A DNA stretch of 64,000 nucleotides from Aestuariibaculum marinum (GTDB lineage: Bacteria; Bacteroidota; Bacteroidia; Flavobacteriales; Flavobacteriaceae). The DNA is taken from NCBI RefSeq assembly GCF_014596975.1, contig NZ_JACVXD010000007.1:1-64000 (forward strand), in the 5' to 3' direction. Shown piece by piece: positions 1 through 10,258 of this stretch (position 1 is its first letter; the number at the start of each line of letters is the position of its first letter). Both the position numbers and the translations under genes were made by a program. The notes under the pieces are model-generated. The model made no database searches. It was not told the origin of the DNA and was given only the letters and a program-made list of their open reading frames with translations.

Positions 1-47
1 TTTCACTTTTAATGAAAGGGTCCTGGGTTCGAGCCCCAGCCTGGTCA
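1..47 (+). tRNA. 3' end of a class II tRNA, probably tRNA-Leu (partial)
   Basis: The window opens inside a tRNA. The T arm is clear: stem CTGGG (23-27), loop TTCGAGC (28-34), stem CCCAG (35-39). It is followed by the acceptor strand CCTGGTC (40-46) and discriminator A (47). CCA is not encoded. Bases 1-20 look like the end of a long variable arm, which restricts the tRNA to Leu, Ser or Tyr. The A discriminator argues against Ser, and the acceptor sequence resembles flavobacterial tRNA-Leu. The anticodon lies outside the window, so the identity is an inference. Confidence 0.75.
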
Positions 48-60
48 CAACAAACATAAC

Positions 61-95
61 AAAAGCCTTTATCAAACACGATAAAGGCTTTTTTG
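61..95 (+). terminator. Rho-independent terminator after the tRNA
   Basis: A 13-bp perfect stem (61-73 with 80-92) encloses a 6-nt loop and is followed by a T run. It lies just past the tRNA end. The remaining bases up to 214 contain no recognisable gene. Confidence 0.85.
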
Positions 96-214
96 GTATG
101 AACTGATATGTGTTATTTGATTAACGCCTTTAGGCTTTTTTAAAGCATTCTATGTTGTGTTTGTTGATCTATGGAGTGAGAGGCTTAATAAATTAATTAA
201 GCTTAAATAGACTA

Positions 215-871
215 TTAAAACGTAATGAATGCAATAATGTTGAATTGGTCTCGATTTGAGGTTTCCAAAAACTGATTCATATATCCAGCTTCAAATTTAA
301 TGTTTGAGTTAAACTTGTAACCTAAGCCTCCGTAAAGGCGATTGCGATCGAAAACTTTGCTTTTAGAATTTAGGAAGATTTCATTATAAGCGGATAGATA
401 CCATCTACTGTTAGTTTTAAAAGGAAGGTTAAATCCTAAAAAATAGCGAAAGCGGATTTTAAACTCATCTTCTAGAAAACGTTGTTCAAATCGATACCGA
501 TGATTTAGTGCTAATCTTCCAATTTGTTGTTTAGATATAAATTGTTGAAAAATGCGGTGTTCGTTGATACTTTGTTTGTTTTCTGAATCATCAATATAGT
601 TTCCTGATAGAATGTAGCCGTAACCCAGTAAGACATTATTTTTGTTTTCATTAAAGCTATAGCCTAATCCAGTTCTAAGTAAGAGCTGTTCCAAGTCACC
701 AATGGCATTATAATTTCTATATTGGAGTTCATTATGGATGTTCCATTTCGAGTTAAATTTTTTATTACCAATATATATTAACCAATTACCAAAGTCACTA
801 CCTTGAGCATGAATAAAAAATGGCAATGTAAGCATAAATACCAACACCGCCATTTTTATTTTATTTTTCAT
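215..871 (-). CDS. DUF2490 family outer-membrane beta-barrel-like protein
   Basis: 218 residues with a signal peptide (about residues 1-22, ending IHAQ) followed by alternating amphipathic strands rich in aromatic residues. The order (FGNWLIYIGN near the mature N terminus, then HNELQYRNY, then repeated RYR/RF strands) is that of the DUF2490 family, small predicted outer-membrane barrels of Bacteroidetes. The biochemical role of the family is not known. It lies 12 bases downstream of the carbonic anhydrase gene on the same strand, so the two are probably co-transcribed. A functional link is only an inference from position. Confidence 0.8.
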   Translation of the reverse strand: MKNKIKMAVLVFMLTLPFFIHAQGSDFGNWLIYIGNKKFNSKWNIHNELQYRNYNAIGDLEQLLLRTGLGYSFNENKNNVLLGYGYILSGNYIDDSENKQSINEHRIFQQFISKQQIGRLALNHRYRFEQRFLEDEFKIRFRYFLGFNLPFKTNSRWYLSAYNEIFLNSKSKVFDRNRLYGGLGYKFNSNIKFEAGYMNQFLETSNRDQFNIIAFITF

Positions 872-883
872 GAGATAGGTTGT

Positions 884-1513
884 TTACTCGTTAAAAGTAA
901 CCTCTCCTGTATTGATGTCGTACATGGCTCCAACAATCATGATGTCACCATTTTTTTCCATCTCTTGCAATACCTCACTTTCTTTTCGAATTCTGTCAAT
1001 CGTTAACAAGACATTCTTTTGAGCAACACTGTCTACAAATTCAGAGTTTTTAGAGTTTCTTAAACTTGCGTCCGTTGGTTCTGTTATAGCATCAACAGCA
1101 GGTTTTATTTTCGCTAACATGTTTGTTAAGTTTCCTAGTTTAGCATCGTCGCACGCACCTTTTACGGCCCCACAGCTAGTATGTCCAAGTACTACGATAA
1201 GTTTAGTTCCTGCTAATTTACAAGCAAACTCCATGCTTCCTAGGATGTCTTCGTTTACAAAATTTCCAGCAATACGAACACTAAAAATATCTCCAAGGCC
1301 TTGGTCAAAAACTAATTCTGCTGATACTCTGGAGTCAATACAGCTTAAGATAGTTGCAAACGGAAATTGTCCTTCGCTGGTATCGTTTACCTGTTCTAAA
1401 AGGTTTCGATTAGCTTTAAGGTTTTGTTGAAACCTAAGGTTTCCCTCCTTTAAGAATTTCAATGACTTTTCTGGTGTCATGGTTGCTTGAGTTTCTTTTG
1501 TATGTGCTTTCAT
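884..1513 (-). CDS. Beta-class carbonic anhydrase
   Basis: Catalyses CO2 + H2O to bicarbonate + H+. The 209 residues contain the beta-class signatures: C58-x-D60-S-R62 (zinc ligand and the Asp-Arg dyad) and G-H111-T-S-C114-G-A-V-K-G (the other zinc ligands). No signal peptide is visible, so it should be cytoplasmic. It lies 128 bases downstream of a SulP anion transporter on the same strand, an arrangement that suggests bicarbonate uptake or CO2/bicarbonate balance for carboxylases such as the PEP carboxylase at 14.7-17.3 kb. Length and motifs are normal for the family. Confidence 0.93.
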   Translation of the reverse strand: MKAHTKETQATMTPEKSLKFLKEGNLRFQQNLKANRNLLEQVNDTSEGQFPFATILSCIDSRVSAELVFDQGLGDIFSVRIAGNFVNEDILGSMEFACKLAGTKLIVVLGHTSCGAVKGACDDAKLGNLTNMLAKIKPAVDAITEPTDASLRNSKNSEFVDSVAQKNVLLTIDRIRKESEVLQEMEKNGDIMIVGAMYDINTGEVTFNE

Positions 1514-1641
1514 AATGTTTTAAACGTTTTAGTGATATGTTGTTTCAGGCAAATAATATAGCTTTGAAATTGGCATTATATTTAAAATGTTGTTATAAAC
1601 AGGCTAAATTTAAGGCTTTATATTTGCTTAGGCAATTGGAC

Positions 1642-3234
1642 CTAACTTAGGCTTAAATCAGATTTAGGTCTTTCGTTAAAGAAATGAATAAAACTAGCGG
1701 GGTTTTCTACAACCCCACGTTTAGAAACCAGTTTAATATCTATGTTTCTTTCTTCTGCTATTAGTAAAAAGTCCTCTAGTATTTCTATAACGTCGTTATC
1801 GAGATAACGAGTTTTAATTAAATTAATTTCCAGATACGTGTCTTTTGGTAGTCGGTCTAATTCCTTAAGAATAGCTCCTTTGTTAAAGAAGGTAACTTCT
1901 TCGGCCAAGGTCATTTTAATTTGGTGTTTACCGTTATTGTTATCTTCTATATGAAGGAAATGCGAGTTTTGGTAACTTTTTAATAAAACCACTACAATAC
2001 CTACCAGAAGTCCTAAACTGATACCAATTAGTAAATCTGTAAAAACGATTCCAACTACGGTTGTAATGAATGGTAACCATTGTTTCCAACCTAAACCATA
2101 CATGATTTTAAATAGTGATGGTTTGGCTAATTTATAGCCGACAACTAATAAGATTGCCGCTAAAACGGATAACGGTATTAGGTTTAATAATCGAGGAATC
2201 AATATCACAGAAATAAGAAGGAAGAAGCCATGAATTATAGCAGATAATTTTGTTCTACCTCCAGATTGAATATTGGCAGAACTTCTTACGATAACCTGAG
2301 TAATAGGTAAACCTCCAATTAACCCAGAAATAATATTTCCTGTTCCTTGAGCTAATAATTCCCGGTTGGTTGGTGTTACATTTTTATGAGGGTCTAATTT
2401 GTCGGTTGCTTCAACACATAATAGGGTTTCCAAACTAGCTACTAATGCCATAGTAAACGCTACAATCCAAACTTCTGTGTTTGTAATGGCTGAAAAATTA
2501 GGGAAGCTAAATTGATTTAAAAACGAGGTTGTGTCTTCGGGTACAGGAACACTTACCAGATGTTTGTCAAGAATGGATAAACTATCAGAACCAGAGGTAA
2601 GAACGACATAAATTATACCAACAACTACAGCTACTAACGGACCTTGAATGACCTGAAAGAATTTGGCCTTCTTAGCCAGAACTTTGTCCCAAAGGAGTAT
2701 AATGCCTAAGCCAATAAAACCAATAATCATTGATCCTATAGTAATATTGTCTACAATATGAAGAATGGCAGAAAACGTATTTTCTCCTGAAGCTTCAATA
2801 AAACTATCAGCGCCTTCAGGCTCGGAATCGTAACCAAAAAAATGTGGGATTTGTTTTAAAATAATTATGATACCAATACCAGTAAGCATACCCTTAATTA
2901 CAGAAGAAGGGAAATAGTAACCAATAACTCCGGCTTTTAAAATACCAAATATAATTTGAATGATTCCGGCTATCACGACAGCAACCAAAAAGTTCTGATA
3001 ACCACCAAGACTTCCAATGGCGGTTAATACTATTGCTGCTAAACCAGCTGCAGGACCACTAACACCAATTTTAGAGCCACTTAAAGCCCCAACAACAATT
3101 CCTCCTACAATACCAGCTATTAATCCAGAAAACAGAGGAGCGCCACTGGCTAATGCAATACCCAAACACAGGGGTAATGCTACAAAGAATACAACGATAC
3201 TTGCAGGCAAGTCGCTTTTTAAATTTTTAAACAT
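1642..3234 (-). CDS. SulP family inorganic anion transporter
   Basis: 530 residues, about 10-12 membrane segments (residues 1-425) and a short C-terminal STAS-like domain (about 440-530). The SulP signature region is present (TQVIVRSSANIQSGGRTKL). The family carries bicarbonate, sulfate or other anions across the inner membrane. The downstream beta-carbonic anhydrase favours bicarbonate (BicA-like), but substrate cannot be read from the sequence. It follows the small protein at 3320-3616 by 85 bases on the same strand and probably belongs to the same transcription unit. Confidence 0.9.
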   Translation of the reverse strand: MFKNLKSDLPASIVVFFVALPLCLGIALASGAPLFSGLIAGIVGGIVVGALSGSKIGVSGPAAGLAAIVLTAIGSLGGYQNFLVAVVIAGIIQIIFGILKAGVIGYYFPSSVIKGMLTGIGIIIILKQIPHFFGYDSEPEGADSFIEASGENTFSAILHIVDNITIGSMIIGFIGLGIILLWDKVLAKKAKFFQVIQGPLVAVVVGIIYVVLTSGSDSLSILDKHLVSVPVPEDTTSFLNQFSFPNFSAITNTEVWIVAFTMALVASLETLLCVEATDKLDPHKNVTPTNRELLAQGTGNIISGLIGGLPITQVIVRSSANIQSGGRTKLSAIIHGFFLLISVILIPRLLNLIPLSVLAAILLVVGYKLAKPSLFKIMYGLGWKQWLPFITTVVGIVFTDLLIGISLGLLVGIVVVLLKSYQNSHFLHIEDNNNGKHQIKMTLAEEVTFFNKGAILKELDRLPKDTYLEINLIKTRYLDNDVIEILEDFLLIAEERNIDIKLVSKRGVVENPASFIHFFNERPKSDLSLS

Positions 3235-3319
3235 ACTCGTTAATAATTTTTTTCCCGACGGTTAAGTCAGAATGCGTTAATATTTAGGATAGGGTAGAAC
3301 TTTTAAGTCCAAGACGTTA

Positions 3320-3616
3320 TTATGATATATTGAATTCAGGAGGGGGATAAACCAAATTTAAATGTGGTTTTGGGTAGCTTTTAAAACGATAAGTGTAACA
3401 GGGGTTATTATTGATTAAGTAGTGAGTAAGTCCATCGTGAGTTTGAATTGAAAATGGAGATACTAAACTTTTACATTTACCGCTTTCTTCTTCTTCTGCC
3501 ATAGCATAAAAGACGGAGGTGTCAATTGTATCATCTAATACAACAATTACTGATGGCGCCATAATTAACGTCATGAATATAGATGTAAAACATATTGCAA
3601 TTGCTCTTTTAAACAT
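3320..3616 (-). CDS. Small single-TM or secreted protein, unrecognised
   Basis: 98 residues that I do not recognise as a named family. The N terminus (about residues 5-30) is a hydrophobic segment fitting a signal anchor or signal peptide. Then come an acidic patch (AEEEE) and a C-terminal part with two cysteines (GKCKS and NNPCYTY) that could form a disulfide outside the membrane. A perfect TAnnTTTG box lies about 24 bases upstream of the start, supporting expression. It is the first gene of a likely unit with SulP and carbonic anhydrase. Confidence 0.6.
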   Translation of the reverse strand: MFKRAIAICFTSIFMTLIMAPSVIVVLDDTIDTSVFYAMAEEEESGKCKSLVSPFSIQTHDGLTHYLINNNPCYTYRFKSYPKPHLNLVYPPPEFNIS

Positions 3617-3639
3617 ACAGACAGTATTGTTGTTATAAA

Positions 3640-3647
3640 CAAATATA
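3640..3647 (-). promoter_or_regulatory. Bacteroidetes -7 box for the SulP/carbonic anhydrase unit
   Basis: On the minus strand this reads TATATTTG, a perfect match to the TAnnTTTG -7 consensus of Bacteroidetes. It places the transcript start about 17-20 bases before the ATG at 3616. I did not find a clear TTTG -33 box. Confidence 0.45.
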
Positions 3648-3757
3648 ATATTCTGTCTTGTTTTATAAGAGGATTTTTTTAAAAATGCTATAAAATGTTT
3701 AAATTTTTAAAAATATGAAAATATAAACTTATAAATTATGAATAAGTGATAAATAAA

Positions 3758-3785
3758 CCCCTCTTGCAGTTAACTGCAAGAGGGG
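3758..3785 (-). terminator. Terminator of the gltBD operon
   Basis: A perfect 28-base palindrome (half-site CCCCTCTTGCAGTT), followed on the minus strand by TTTATTTAT. It lies 27 bases past the gltD stop. Confidence 0.8.
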
Positions 3786-3811
3786 TGTTTAAATTTTTAA
3801 TATGTTGATAA

Positions 3812-5275
3812 TTACAGAGCTACTAAATCTCCTGAAGCGTCTTTAGTTGGTAAATCAGATTTACCCATTAAGAATATATCAACTTGTCTAGCAGCTTCTC
3901 TACCTTCAGAAATTGCCCAAACAATTAATGATTGTCCACGACGCATATCTCCGGCAGTGAAGATGTTCGGAATATTGGTTTGGTATTTACCGTATTCAGC
4001 TTTGTAATTAGAACGCGCATCTGTTTCAATGCCTAATTGTTCTGCAATTGTAGCTTCAGGACCAGTGAATCCAAGTGCTAGTAGCGCTAAGTCGCAAGGC
4101 CATGTTTTCTCTGTACCTTCAATTTCTATTAATTGAGGGCGTTCACCCGGAACCATTTTCCATTCTACGTTAACCGTTTTTAAAGCGGTTAATTTACCGT
4201 TTTTATCCGTTACGAATTCTTTAGTGTTAATCAACCAGTTACGCTCAACACCCTCCTCGTGAGAAGACGATGTTTTTAATTGCAATGGCCAGTAAGGCCA
4301 AGGTGTTGAAGGAGAACGGTGTCCTGGAGGTTTCGGCATAATTTCAAAGTTTGTTACCGATTTTGCTCCGTGACGGTTAGATGTACCAATACAATCTGAA
4401 CCAGTATCTCCACCACCAATGACAATAACGTCCTTATCAGTAGCCATTACTTGATCTTTAACTTCTTTACCAAACAATACTTTGGTTTGTTGCGTTAAGA
4501 AATCCATAGCTTGTACTACACCATCGGCATCAATTCCTGGAGTAGGTAAACTACGTCTTTTAGTTGCTCCACCACAAAGGACCACGGCATCAAACTCATG
4601 AAGTTTTTCAACTTCATAATTTACACCAACATTAACGTTGGTTTTAAAAGTAATACCTTCAGCTTTTAAGATGGCCACACGGCGGTCAATAACTTCTTTT
4701 TCTAATTTAAAGTTTGGAATACCGTAGCGTAATAAACCTCCAACTTCATCGTCACGTTCAAAAACAGTTACAGTGTGTCCCGCTCTGTTTAATTGTTGTG
4801 CAGTGGCTAAACCTGCAGGTCCAGATCCGACAACGGCAACGCTTTTACCTGTTCTTGTTTTTGGTGGCTGTGGTTTTATCCAACCTTCTTTAAACGCGCG
4901 TTCTACAATATTCTTTTCAATATTTTCAATTGAAATTGGATCTTCAATGATACCTAATACGCATGATTTTTCGCAAGGAGCAGGGCATAAACGACCCGTA
5001 AATTCCGGGAAGTTATTGGTTGAGTGTAATAACCAAGAGGCTTTTTGCCACTCACCCTGGTGTACCATGTGGTTAAAATCTGGAATTAAGTTACCAAGTG
5101 GACAACCACTGTGGCAAAATGGAATTCCACAATCCATACAGCGAGAACCTTGCTTTGTAACTTCGGCTTCGCTTAAAGGCACTGTAAATTCTTTATAGTG
5201 TTGCACACGGTCTTTTACAGGCGTGTAGCTTTCATCTTGTCTTTCAAATTCTTTAAATCCTGTTACTTTTCCCAT
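3812..5275 (-). CDS. gltD: Glutamate synthase small subunit
   Basis: NAD(P)H-dependent beta subunit of GOGAT. It passes electrons to the large subunit, which makes two glutamates from glutamine and 2-oxoglutarate. In its 487 residues are the N-terminal cysteine sets for the Fe-S clusters (C46, C49, C54, C58 and C97, C101, C105), an FAD-binding GSGPAG motif near 150 and a second nucleotide-binding GGGDTGSD motif in the NAD(P)H domain. The length is typical. It starts 5 bases after the gltB stop, so the two form one operon; a terminator follows at 3758-3785. Confidence 0.96.
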   Translation of the reverse strand: MGKVTGFKEFERQDESYTPVKDRVQHYKEFTVPLSEAEVTKQGSRCMDCGIPFCHSGCPLGNLIPDFNHMVHQGEWQKASWLLHSTNNFPEFTGRLCPAPCEKSCVLGIIEDPISIENIEKNIVERAFKEGWIKPQPPKTRTGKSVAVVGSGPAGLATAQQLNRAGHTVTVFERDDEVGGLLRYGIPNFKLEKEVIDRRVAILKAEGITFKTNVNVGVNYEVEKLHEFDAVVLCGGATKRRSLPTPGIDADGVVQAMDFLTQQTKVLFGKEVKDQVMATDKDVIVIGGGDTGSDCIGTSNRHGAKSVTNFEIMPKPPGHRSPSTPWPYWPLQLKTSSSHEEGVERNWLINTKEFVTDKNGKLTALKTVNVEWKMVPGERPQLIEIEGTEKTWPCDLALLALGFTGPEATIAEQLGIETDARSNYKAEYGKYQTNIPNIFTAGDMRRGQSLIVWAISEGREAARQVDIFLMGKSDLPTKDASGDLVAL

Positions 5276-5280
5276 GACAA

Positions 5281-8200
5281 TTATGCTGTTGTTAATTCTT
5301 CTACCATTTGTTCTTCAGTCTCTAAACGCTTAAGTGCACGTTTGTATTCCGTAGGCATTACTTTTACAAAGTTTGCTAAGCTGTTGTCCCAATCTTCAAG
5401 AAGGGCTTTCCCTTTATTGCTATCGGTATAGGCTACGTGCTTTTGGATCATTGATTTCAATTCTGTTTGATCTTCAGAAGACAGGGTTTCAAATTCAATG
5501 GTCTCTGTGTTACATAAACCGTTAGTAAACTTGTTCTCCGGATCGTAAACGTAAGCAATACCACCACTCATACCAGCAGCGAAATTTCTTCCTGTTTTAC
5601 CAAGAACAACTACGCGACCTCCGGTCATATATTCACAACAGTGATCTCCAACACCTTCAACAACGGCTCTTGCTCCTGAATTTCTAACGGCGAAGCGCTC
5701 TCCGGCAATACCGTTAATGTAAGCTTCACCTTCAATTGCTCCGAATAAACAAACGTTACCAACAATAATGTTGTTTTCTGCAATAAAGTCGGCTTTAGCA
5801 GGTTTCTTAACTATTAACTTAGCTCCAGACAATCCTTTTCCTAAATAATCGTTGGTGTTTCCTTCTAATTTAAAGGTTAAACCGTGGGCACCGAAAGCTC
5901 CGAAACTTTGTCCTGCCGATCCTGTAAAGTTGATGTTTAAAGTATCTTCAGGTAAACCTAAGTGTCCGTATATTTTAGAGATTTCATTACTTACAATAGC
6001 TCCAACAGTACGATTGGTGTTGTGAATAGGGTAAGTTAAATCCATTTTCTCTTTTCTGTATAAAGCTCTGTGAGAATCTTTTAAAATGGTGAAATCTAAA
6101 ACCTCGTCTAAATGATGGTCTTGTTTTTCAGTATTTCTCACGGTCATTTTACTGTAAGCTTCTGGTCTGTGAAGAATAGCAGATAAATCTAAACCTTTTG
6201 CTTTATAGTGTGTAATGGCTTTATTGGCGTTGATTTTATGAGTCTGACCAACCATTTCGGCTAGTGTTCTAAATCCTAATTGTGCCATAATTGCTCTTAA
6301 TTCTTCAGCTACATAATAGAAGAAGTTAATCACATGTTCTGGCGTACCTTTAAAGTTTTTACGTAATTCTTTGTCTTGAGTTGCAATACCTACAGGACAT
6401 GTATTTAGGTGACACTTACGCATCATGATACATCCTGAAGCTACTAGCGGAGCCGTTGCAAAACCAAATTCTTCGGCACCTAATAAGGCGGCAATAGCAA
6501 CATCACGACCAGTTTTTAATTGTCCGTCACACTCAACTACAATACGACTACGTAAGTTGTTAAGAACTAATGTTTGTTGTGCTTCAGCTAAACCAAGCTC
6601 CCAAGGTAAACCTGCATGTTTTAATGAGGTTAAAGGAGAGGCTCCTGTACCGCCATCGTATCCTGAAATCAATACCACATCAGCTTTAGCTTTTGCAACA
6701 CCAGCAGCAATGGTACCAACACCAACTTCTGATACTAATTTTACGTTAACACGTGCTTCTCTGTTTGCGTTTTTCAAGTCGAAAATAAGCTGCGCTAAAT
6801 CCTCGATTGAGTAAATGTCGTGATGCGGTGGTGGTGAAATTAATCCAACAAAAGGCGTCGAGTTACGAGCAGAGGCAATCCAAGGCAACACTTTTTCACC
6901 AGGTAGCTGTCCGCCTTCACCAGGTTTCGCTCCTTGAGCCATTTTAATTTGAATCTCTCTTGCATTAGTTAAGTAATGTGATGTTACCCCAAAACGTCCT
7001 GATGCAACCTGTTTGATGGCCGAGTTACGGCTATCGCCGTTTACATCTGGATGGAAACGACGTCTGTCTTCTCCACCTTCTCCAGAGTTCGATTTACCAC
7101 CAATACGGTTCATTGCGATGGCTAAGTTTTCGTGAGCTTCTCTTGAAATCGATCCGTAAGACATCGCTCCGGTTTTAAAACGCTTCACGATTTCTGTCCA
7201 AGGCTCTACTTCTTCTAAAGGAATCGGGTCTAAATTATCGAATTCAAATAATCCACGAATGGTCATTAAATTTTCAGCTTGCTCGTTGATCGCTTTAGAG
7301 TAAACATCGTAACTCTTTTGGTCACTTAAGCGAACAGCTTGTTGTAATTTAGCCACGGTTGTTGGGTTAAACATATGGCGCTCGCCATTACGTCTCCAAC
7401 GGTAATCGCCACCAATATTTAAACCTAATTTTTTATCGATTAGATTATCTGGATAGGCTTGTTTATAACGTTCGGTGATTTCTTTTTCAATTTCGTAAAG
7501 TCCGATACCTTCAATTCTTGAAGCCGTGTAAGGGAAATATTTTTCAACGAATTGAGAGTTGAAACCAACAATTTCGAAAATTTGAGAACCTCTGTACGAG
7601 TGTAAAGTAGAGATTCCAATTTTGTTCATAATTTTAAGAAGTCCTTTACCGATAGCTTTGTTGAAATTCTCAACAGCTTTTTCTTCATCTAGATTTTCGA
7701 TAAAGCCTTCTTTTACCTGCATTCTTATAATTTCGTTAACCATGTATGGGTTAATAGCACTAGCGCCATAACCAAATAAGGTTGCGAAATGATGTGGTTC
7801 ACGAGGTTCTGCCGATTCGATAATGATATCGAAATTAGAACGCTTACGTAAACGGTTCATCTGGTGATTTACATAAGAACATGCCAATAGTGCAGGGATT
7901 GGAGCAAAATCTTTATTAACACCCCTATCTGATAAGATGATGATGTTAGCCCCAGTATCTAAGGCTTTAGTTACTTGAATAATAATGTCCTCTAAAGCAT
8001 TTTCTAAACCGTTTAATCCTTGGTTTTTAGGATAAAGCATGTGAATCGTTTCAGCTTTAAATCCTTCAATAGAAATGGTTCTTATTTTTTCTAAATCACC
8101 ATTTGAAATGACCGGATTCTGAATGCGTAATTTTCTACATTGTCTTTCTGTAATGCTGAAAATATTACGGTCTTTACCTAAATTTAAGGCGATATCTGTT

Positions 8201-9804
8201 ACAATTTCTTCGCGAATCCCATCTAATGGAGGATTGGTTACCTGTGCGAATAATTGTTTAAAGTAATTTGAAATTAACTGAGGTCGGTCTGATAATACGG
8301 CTAATGGCGTATCGATACCCATAGATCCTAAGGCTTCTTTTCCAGCTACGGCCATTGGGGTGATTACCTCTTGTATGTCTTCGAACGTGTAGTTGAATAA
8401 ACGTTGTCTTGTTTTAATGTCTATGGTCTCAATCGGACAAGTTTCGTTGGTGTACGGTACGTCTCTTAAATGAAGTCTGGTTTTGTTTAACCATTCCTGG
8501 TAAGGACGTTCTGAAACGATTTTATTTTTAATTTCTTCGTCACTTACAATACGACCTTCATTCATGTCTACTAAGAACATTTTTCCTGGTTCTAAACGAC
8601 CGTGTTCTTTAATATCGTCTGGTTCGATGTCTACGACACCAACTTCAGAAGACATGATTAATTTACCACTTTTTGTTACCGTGTAACGCGAAGGTCTTAA
8701 TCCGTTACGGTCAAGAAGTGCTCCAATGTAATCTCCATCGGTAAATGGTACCGAAGCTGGTCCGTCCCAAGGCTCCATGATGCAAGCATTATATTCGTAG
8801 AATGCTTTGCGCTCTGGCGACATGGTTTTGTGTTTTTCCCATGCCTCAGGAATCATCATCATCATGATTTCTGGTAACGATCTTCCGGTGTGTGTTAATA
8901 ATTCAACCACCATATCCATAGAAGCCGAATCTGACTTTCCTGGTAATATGATTGGGAATAATTTATCTATTTGTGGACCAAATACTTCACTCTTCATGAT
9001 TTCTTCACGAACACGCATTCTACTTACGTTGCCACGAAGGGTGTTAATCTCACCATTCTGACACATAAAACGGAATGGCTGTGCTAGTTCCCAAGTAGGC
9101 ATGGTATTGGTTGAGAAACGCTGGTGTACCAAAGCTAAACGGGTTACTAAATCGATTTGTTGTAAATCGGTATAGTAAGGTCCGATATCTTCGGGCATGA
9201 TAATACCTTTATATATCAACGTTGTAGTTGATAAACTTGGAATATAAAAATAACCACTTTCAGATATTTTTGATGTCCTAATAGTGTGCTCAGTAATTTT
9301 ACGAGCCGCATATAATTTTGCTTTGAAAATATCTTCTGAAATATCCTCAGTTTTCCCGATAAATAATTGTTCGATATTAGGTTCTGAAGCTAAGGCGATT
9401 TCTCCTAACTGAGAAGAATCTACAGGGACTTTACGCCATCCTAAAATAGATAGACCTTGTGCTTTTATTTCTTTCTCGAAAATATCTTTACAGAACTTAT
9501 ATTGGTTGGTGTTTTTTGGTAAAAAAACCATACCCACGGCATACTCTCTTTGTTCTGGTAAACTAAAGCTGCATACACGCTTAAAATAATCATGAGGAAT
9601 ATCTATCAACAAACCGGCTCCATCTCCAGTTTTTCCATCGGCACTAACGCCTCCTCTATGTTCTAGTTTTACAAGAATTTCTAATGCATCGTGAATAATT
9701 TGATTTGTTTTCTCTCCTTTAAGATTACAAATAAAACCAGCCCCACAATTTTCATGTTCAAACTCAGGTAAATACATTCCTTGTTTCTTCAGCATAATCA
9801 ACAA
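5281..9804 (-). CDS. gltB: Glutamate synthase large subunit
   Basis: 1507 residues with all four GOGAT parts: an N-terminal class II glutaminase domain whose nucleophile is C20 in HENCGAGF, a central linking domain, an FMN/3Fe-4S synthase domain with C1125-x5-C1131-x4-C1136, and a C-terminal GxGxG beta-helix domain. The propeptide before Cys20 must be cleaved for activity. Methionines 1, 4 and 10 are all possible starts; Met4 best fits the usual spacing to the Cys. It is the first gene of gltBD, divergent from the ammonium-transport genes, so ammonium uptake and assimilation face each other across 10 kb. Confidence 0.96.
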   Translation of the reverse strand: MLIMLKKQGMYLPEFEHENCGAGFICNLKGEKTNQIIHDALEILVKLEHRGGVSADGKTGDGAGLLIDIPHDYFKRVCSFSLPEQREYAVGMVFLPKNTNQYKFCKDIFEKEIKAQGLSILGWRKVPVDSSQLGEIALASEPNIEQLFIGKTEDISEDIFKAKLYAARKITEHTIRTSKISESGYFYIPSLSTTTLIYKGIIMPEDIGPYYTDLQQIDLVTRLALVHQRFSTNTMPTWELAQPFRFMCQNGEINTLRGNVSRMRVREEIMKSEVFGPQIDKLFPIILPGKSDSASMDMVVELLTHTGRSLPEIMMMMIPEAWEKHKTMSPERKAFYEYNACIMEPWDGPASVPFTDGDYIGALLDRNGLRPSRYTVTKSGKLIMSSEVGVVDIEPDDIKEHGRLEPGKMFLVDMNEGRIVSDEEIKNKIVSERPYQEWLNKTRLHLRDVPYTNETCPIETIDIKTRQRLFNYTFEDIQEVITPMAVAGKEALGSMGIDTPLAVLSDRPQLISNYFKQLFAQVTNPPLDGIREEIVTDIALNLGKDRNIFSITERQCRKLRIQNPVISNGDLEKIRTISIEGFKAETIHMLYPKNQGLNGLENALEDIIIQVTKALDTGANIIILSDRGVNKDFAPIPALLACSYVNHQMNRLRKRSNFDIIIESAEPREPHHFATLFGYGASAINPYMVNEIIRMQVKEGFIENLDEEKAVENFNKAIGKGLLKIMNKIGISTLHSYRGSQIFEIVGFNSQFVEKYFPYTASRIEGIGLYEIEKEITERYKQAYPDNLIDKKLGLNIGGDYRWRRNGERHMFNPTTVAKLQQAVRLSDQKSYDVYSKAINEQAENLMTIRGLFEFDNLDPIPLEEVEPWTEIVKRFKTGAMSYGSISREAHENLAIAMNRIGGKSNSGEGGEDRRRFHPDVNGDSRNSAIKQVASGRFGVTSHYLTNAREIQIKMAQGAKPGEGGQLPGEKVLPWIASARNSTPFVGLISPPPHHDIYSIEDLAQLIFDLKNANREARVNVKLVSEVGVGTIAAGVAKAKADVVLISGYDGGTGASPLTSLKHAGLPWELGLAEAQQTLVLNNLRSRIVVECDGQLKTGRDVAIAALLGAEEFGFATAPLVASGCIMMRKCHLNTCPVGIATQDKELRKNFKGTPEHVINFFYYVAEELRAIMAQLGFRTLAEMVGQTHKINANKAITHYKAKGLDLSAILHRPEAYSKMTVRNTEKQDHHLDEVLDFTILKDSHRALYRKEKMDLTYPIHNTNRTVGAIVSNEISKIYGHLGLPEDTLNINFTGSAGQSFGAFGAHGLTFKLEGNTNDYLGKGLSGAKLIVKKPAKADFIAENNIIVGNVCLFGAIEGEAYINGIAGERFAVRNSGARAVVEGVGDHCCEYMTGGRVVVLGKTGRNFAAGMSGGIAYVYDPENKFTNGLCNTETIEFETLSSEDQTELKSMIQKHVAYTDSNKGKALLEDWDNSLANFVKVMPTEYKRALKRLETEEQMVEELTTA

Positions 9805-10258
9805 ATTTTGGTTTTGAAAAGTGACTTAATAAGCGAATATATGTATAGATTTTAAATAAAAATAATGGCTATTTCATTATTTCGATATTAGGAGATAAGT
9901 CAAGATAAAAATAATTATATGTTAATAAATATGGCGTTTTTTAATAAATATTCAAAGCGTTATTATCAGTGTTTAATTGAGATTCCTGAAATTATTTTAA
10001 TGAATATTTCGATAAATAGAATTTAACACATAAAAAACTATTAAATATTGATGATAATTCAATTGTTAGAGTTGTTAAAATTCAAAAAAACCAAAAAAAT
10101 AAAACGGTACCCGTAAAAAAAAAGGGATAAAATTAAAATATTAACAAAAGTTTAAGTTAGACCCCCTTTTTTTATGGGGGTTAATATTTTTTCACATAGT
10201 TTTACGGCGTTCTTAAGGAAAAAATTAACCAAAAATTTAATAACTTAAATTAAACATT
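9805..10258. other. 454-bp divergent regulatory region between gltB and the porin/amt genes
   Basis: Very AT-rich, with no ORF of note. It must hold the promoters of gltB (minus) and of the porin gene (plus). The visible structure is the dyad at 10161-10181 and a -7-like box at 10197-10204. I looked for a sigma-54 GG-N10-GC element and did not find a convincing one. Confidence 0.5.
10161..10181 (+). promoter_or_regulatory. ACCCCC-N9-GGGGGT dyad, candidate operator of the ammonium-uptake genes
   Basis: A 6-bp perfect inverted repeat with a T-rich 9-base spacer, unusually GC-rich for this region. With TAGTTTTA (10197-10204, 7 of 8 to TAnnTTTG) as -7 box, its centre falls near -37. That fits a regulator site better than a terminator. 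The regulator is unknown. Confidence 0.35.

Noticed and set aside
4773..5198. 141-codon open frame antisense to gltD
   Set aside because: It lies wholly inside gltD on the other strand, with no start context and protein-like features only by reflection of gltD codons. Similar antisense frames in gltB, the Pit gene, dxs and the RND gene were dropped for the same reason.
9805..10258. Sigma-54 promoter for the ammonium genes
   Set aside because: No GG-N10-GC pair with flanking consensus was found on either strand.
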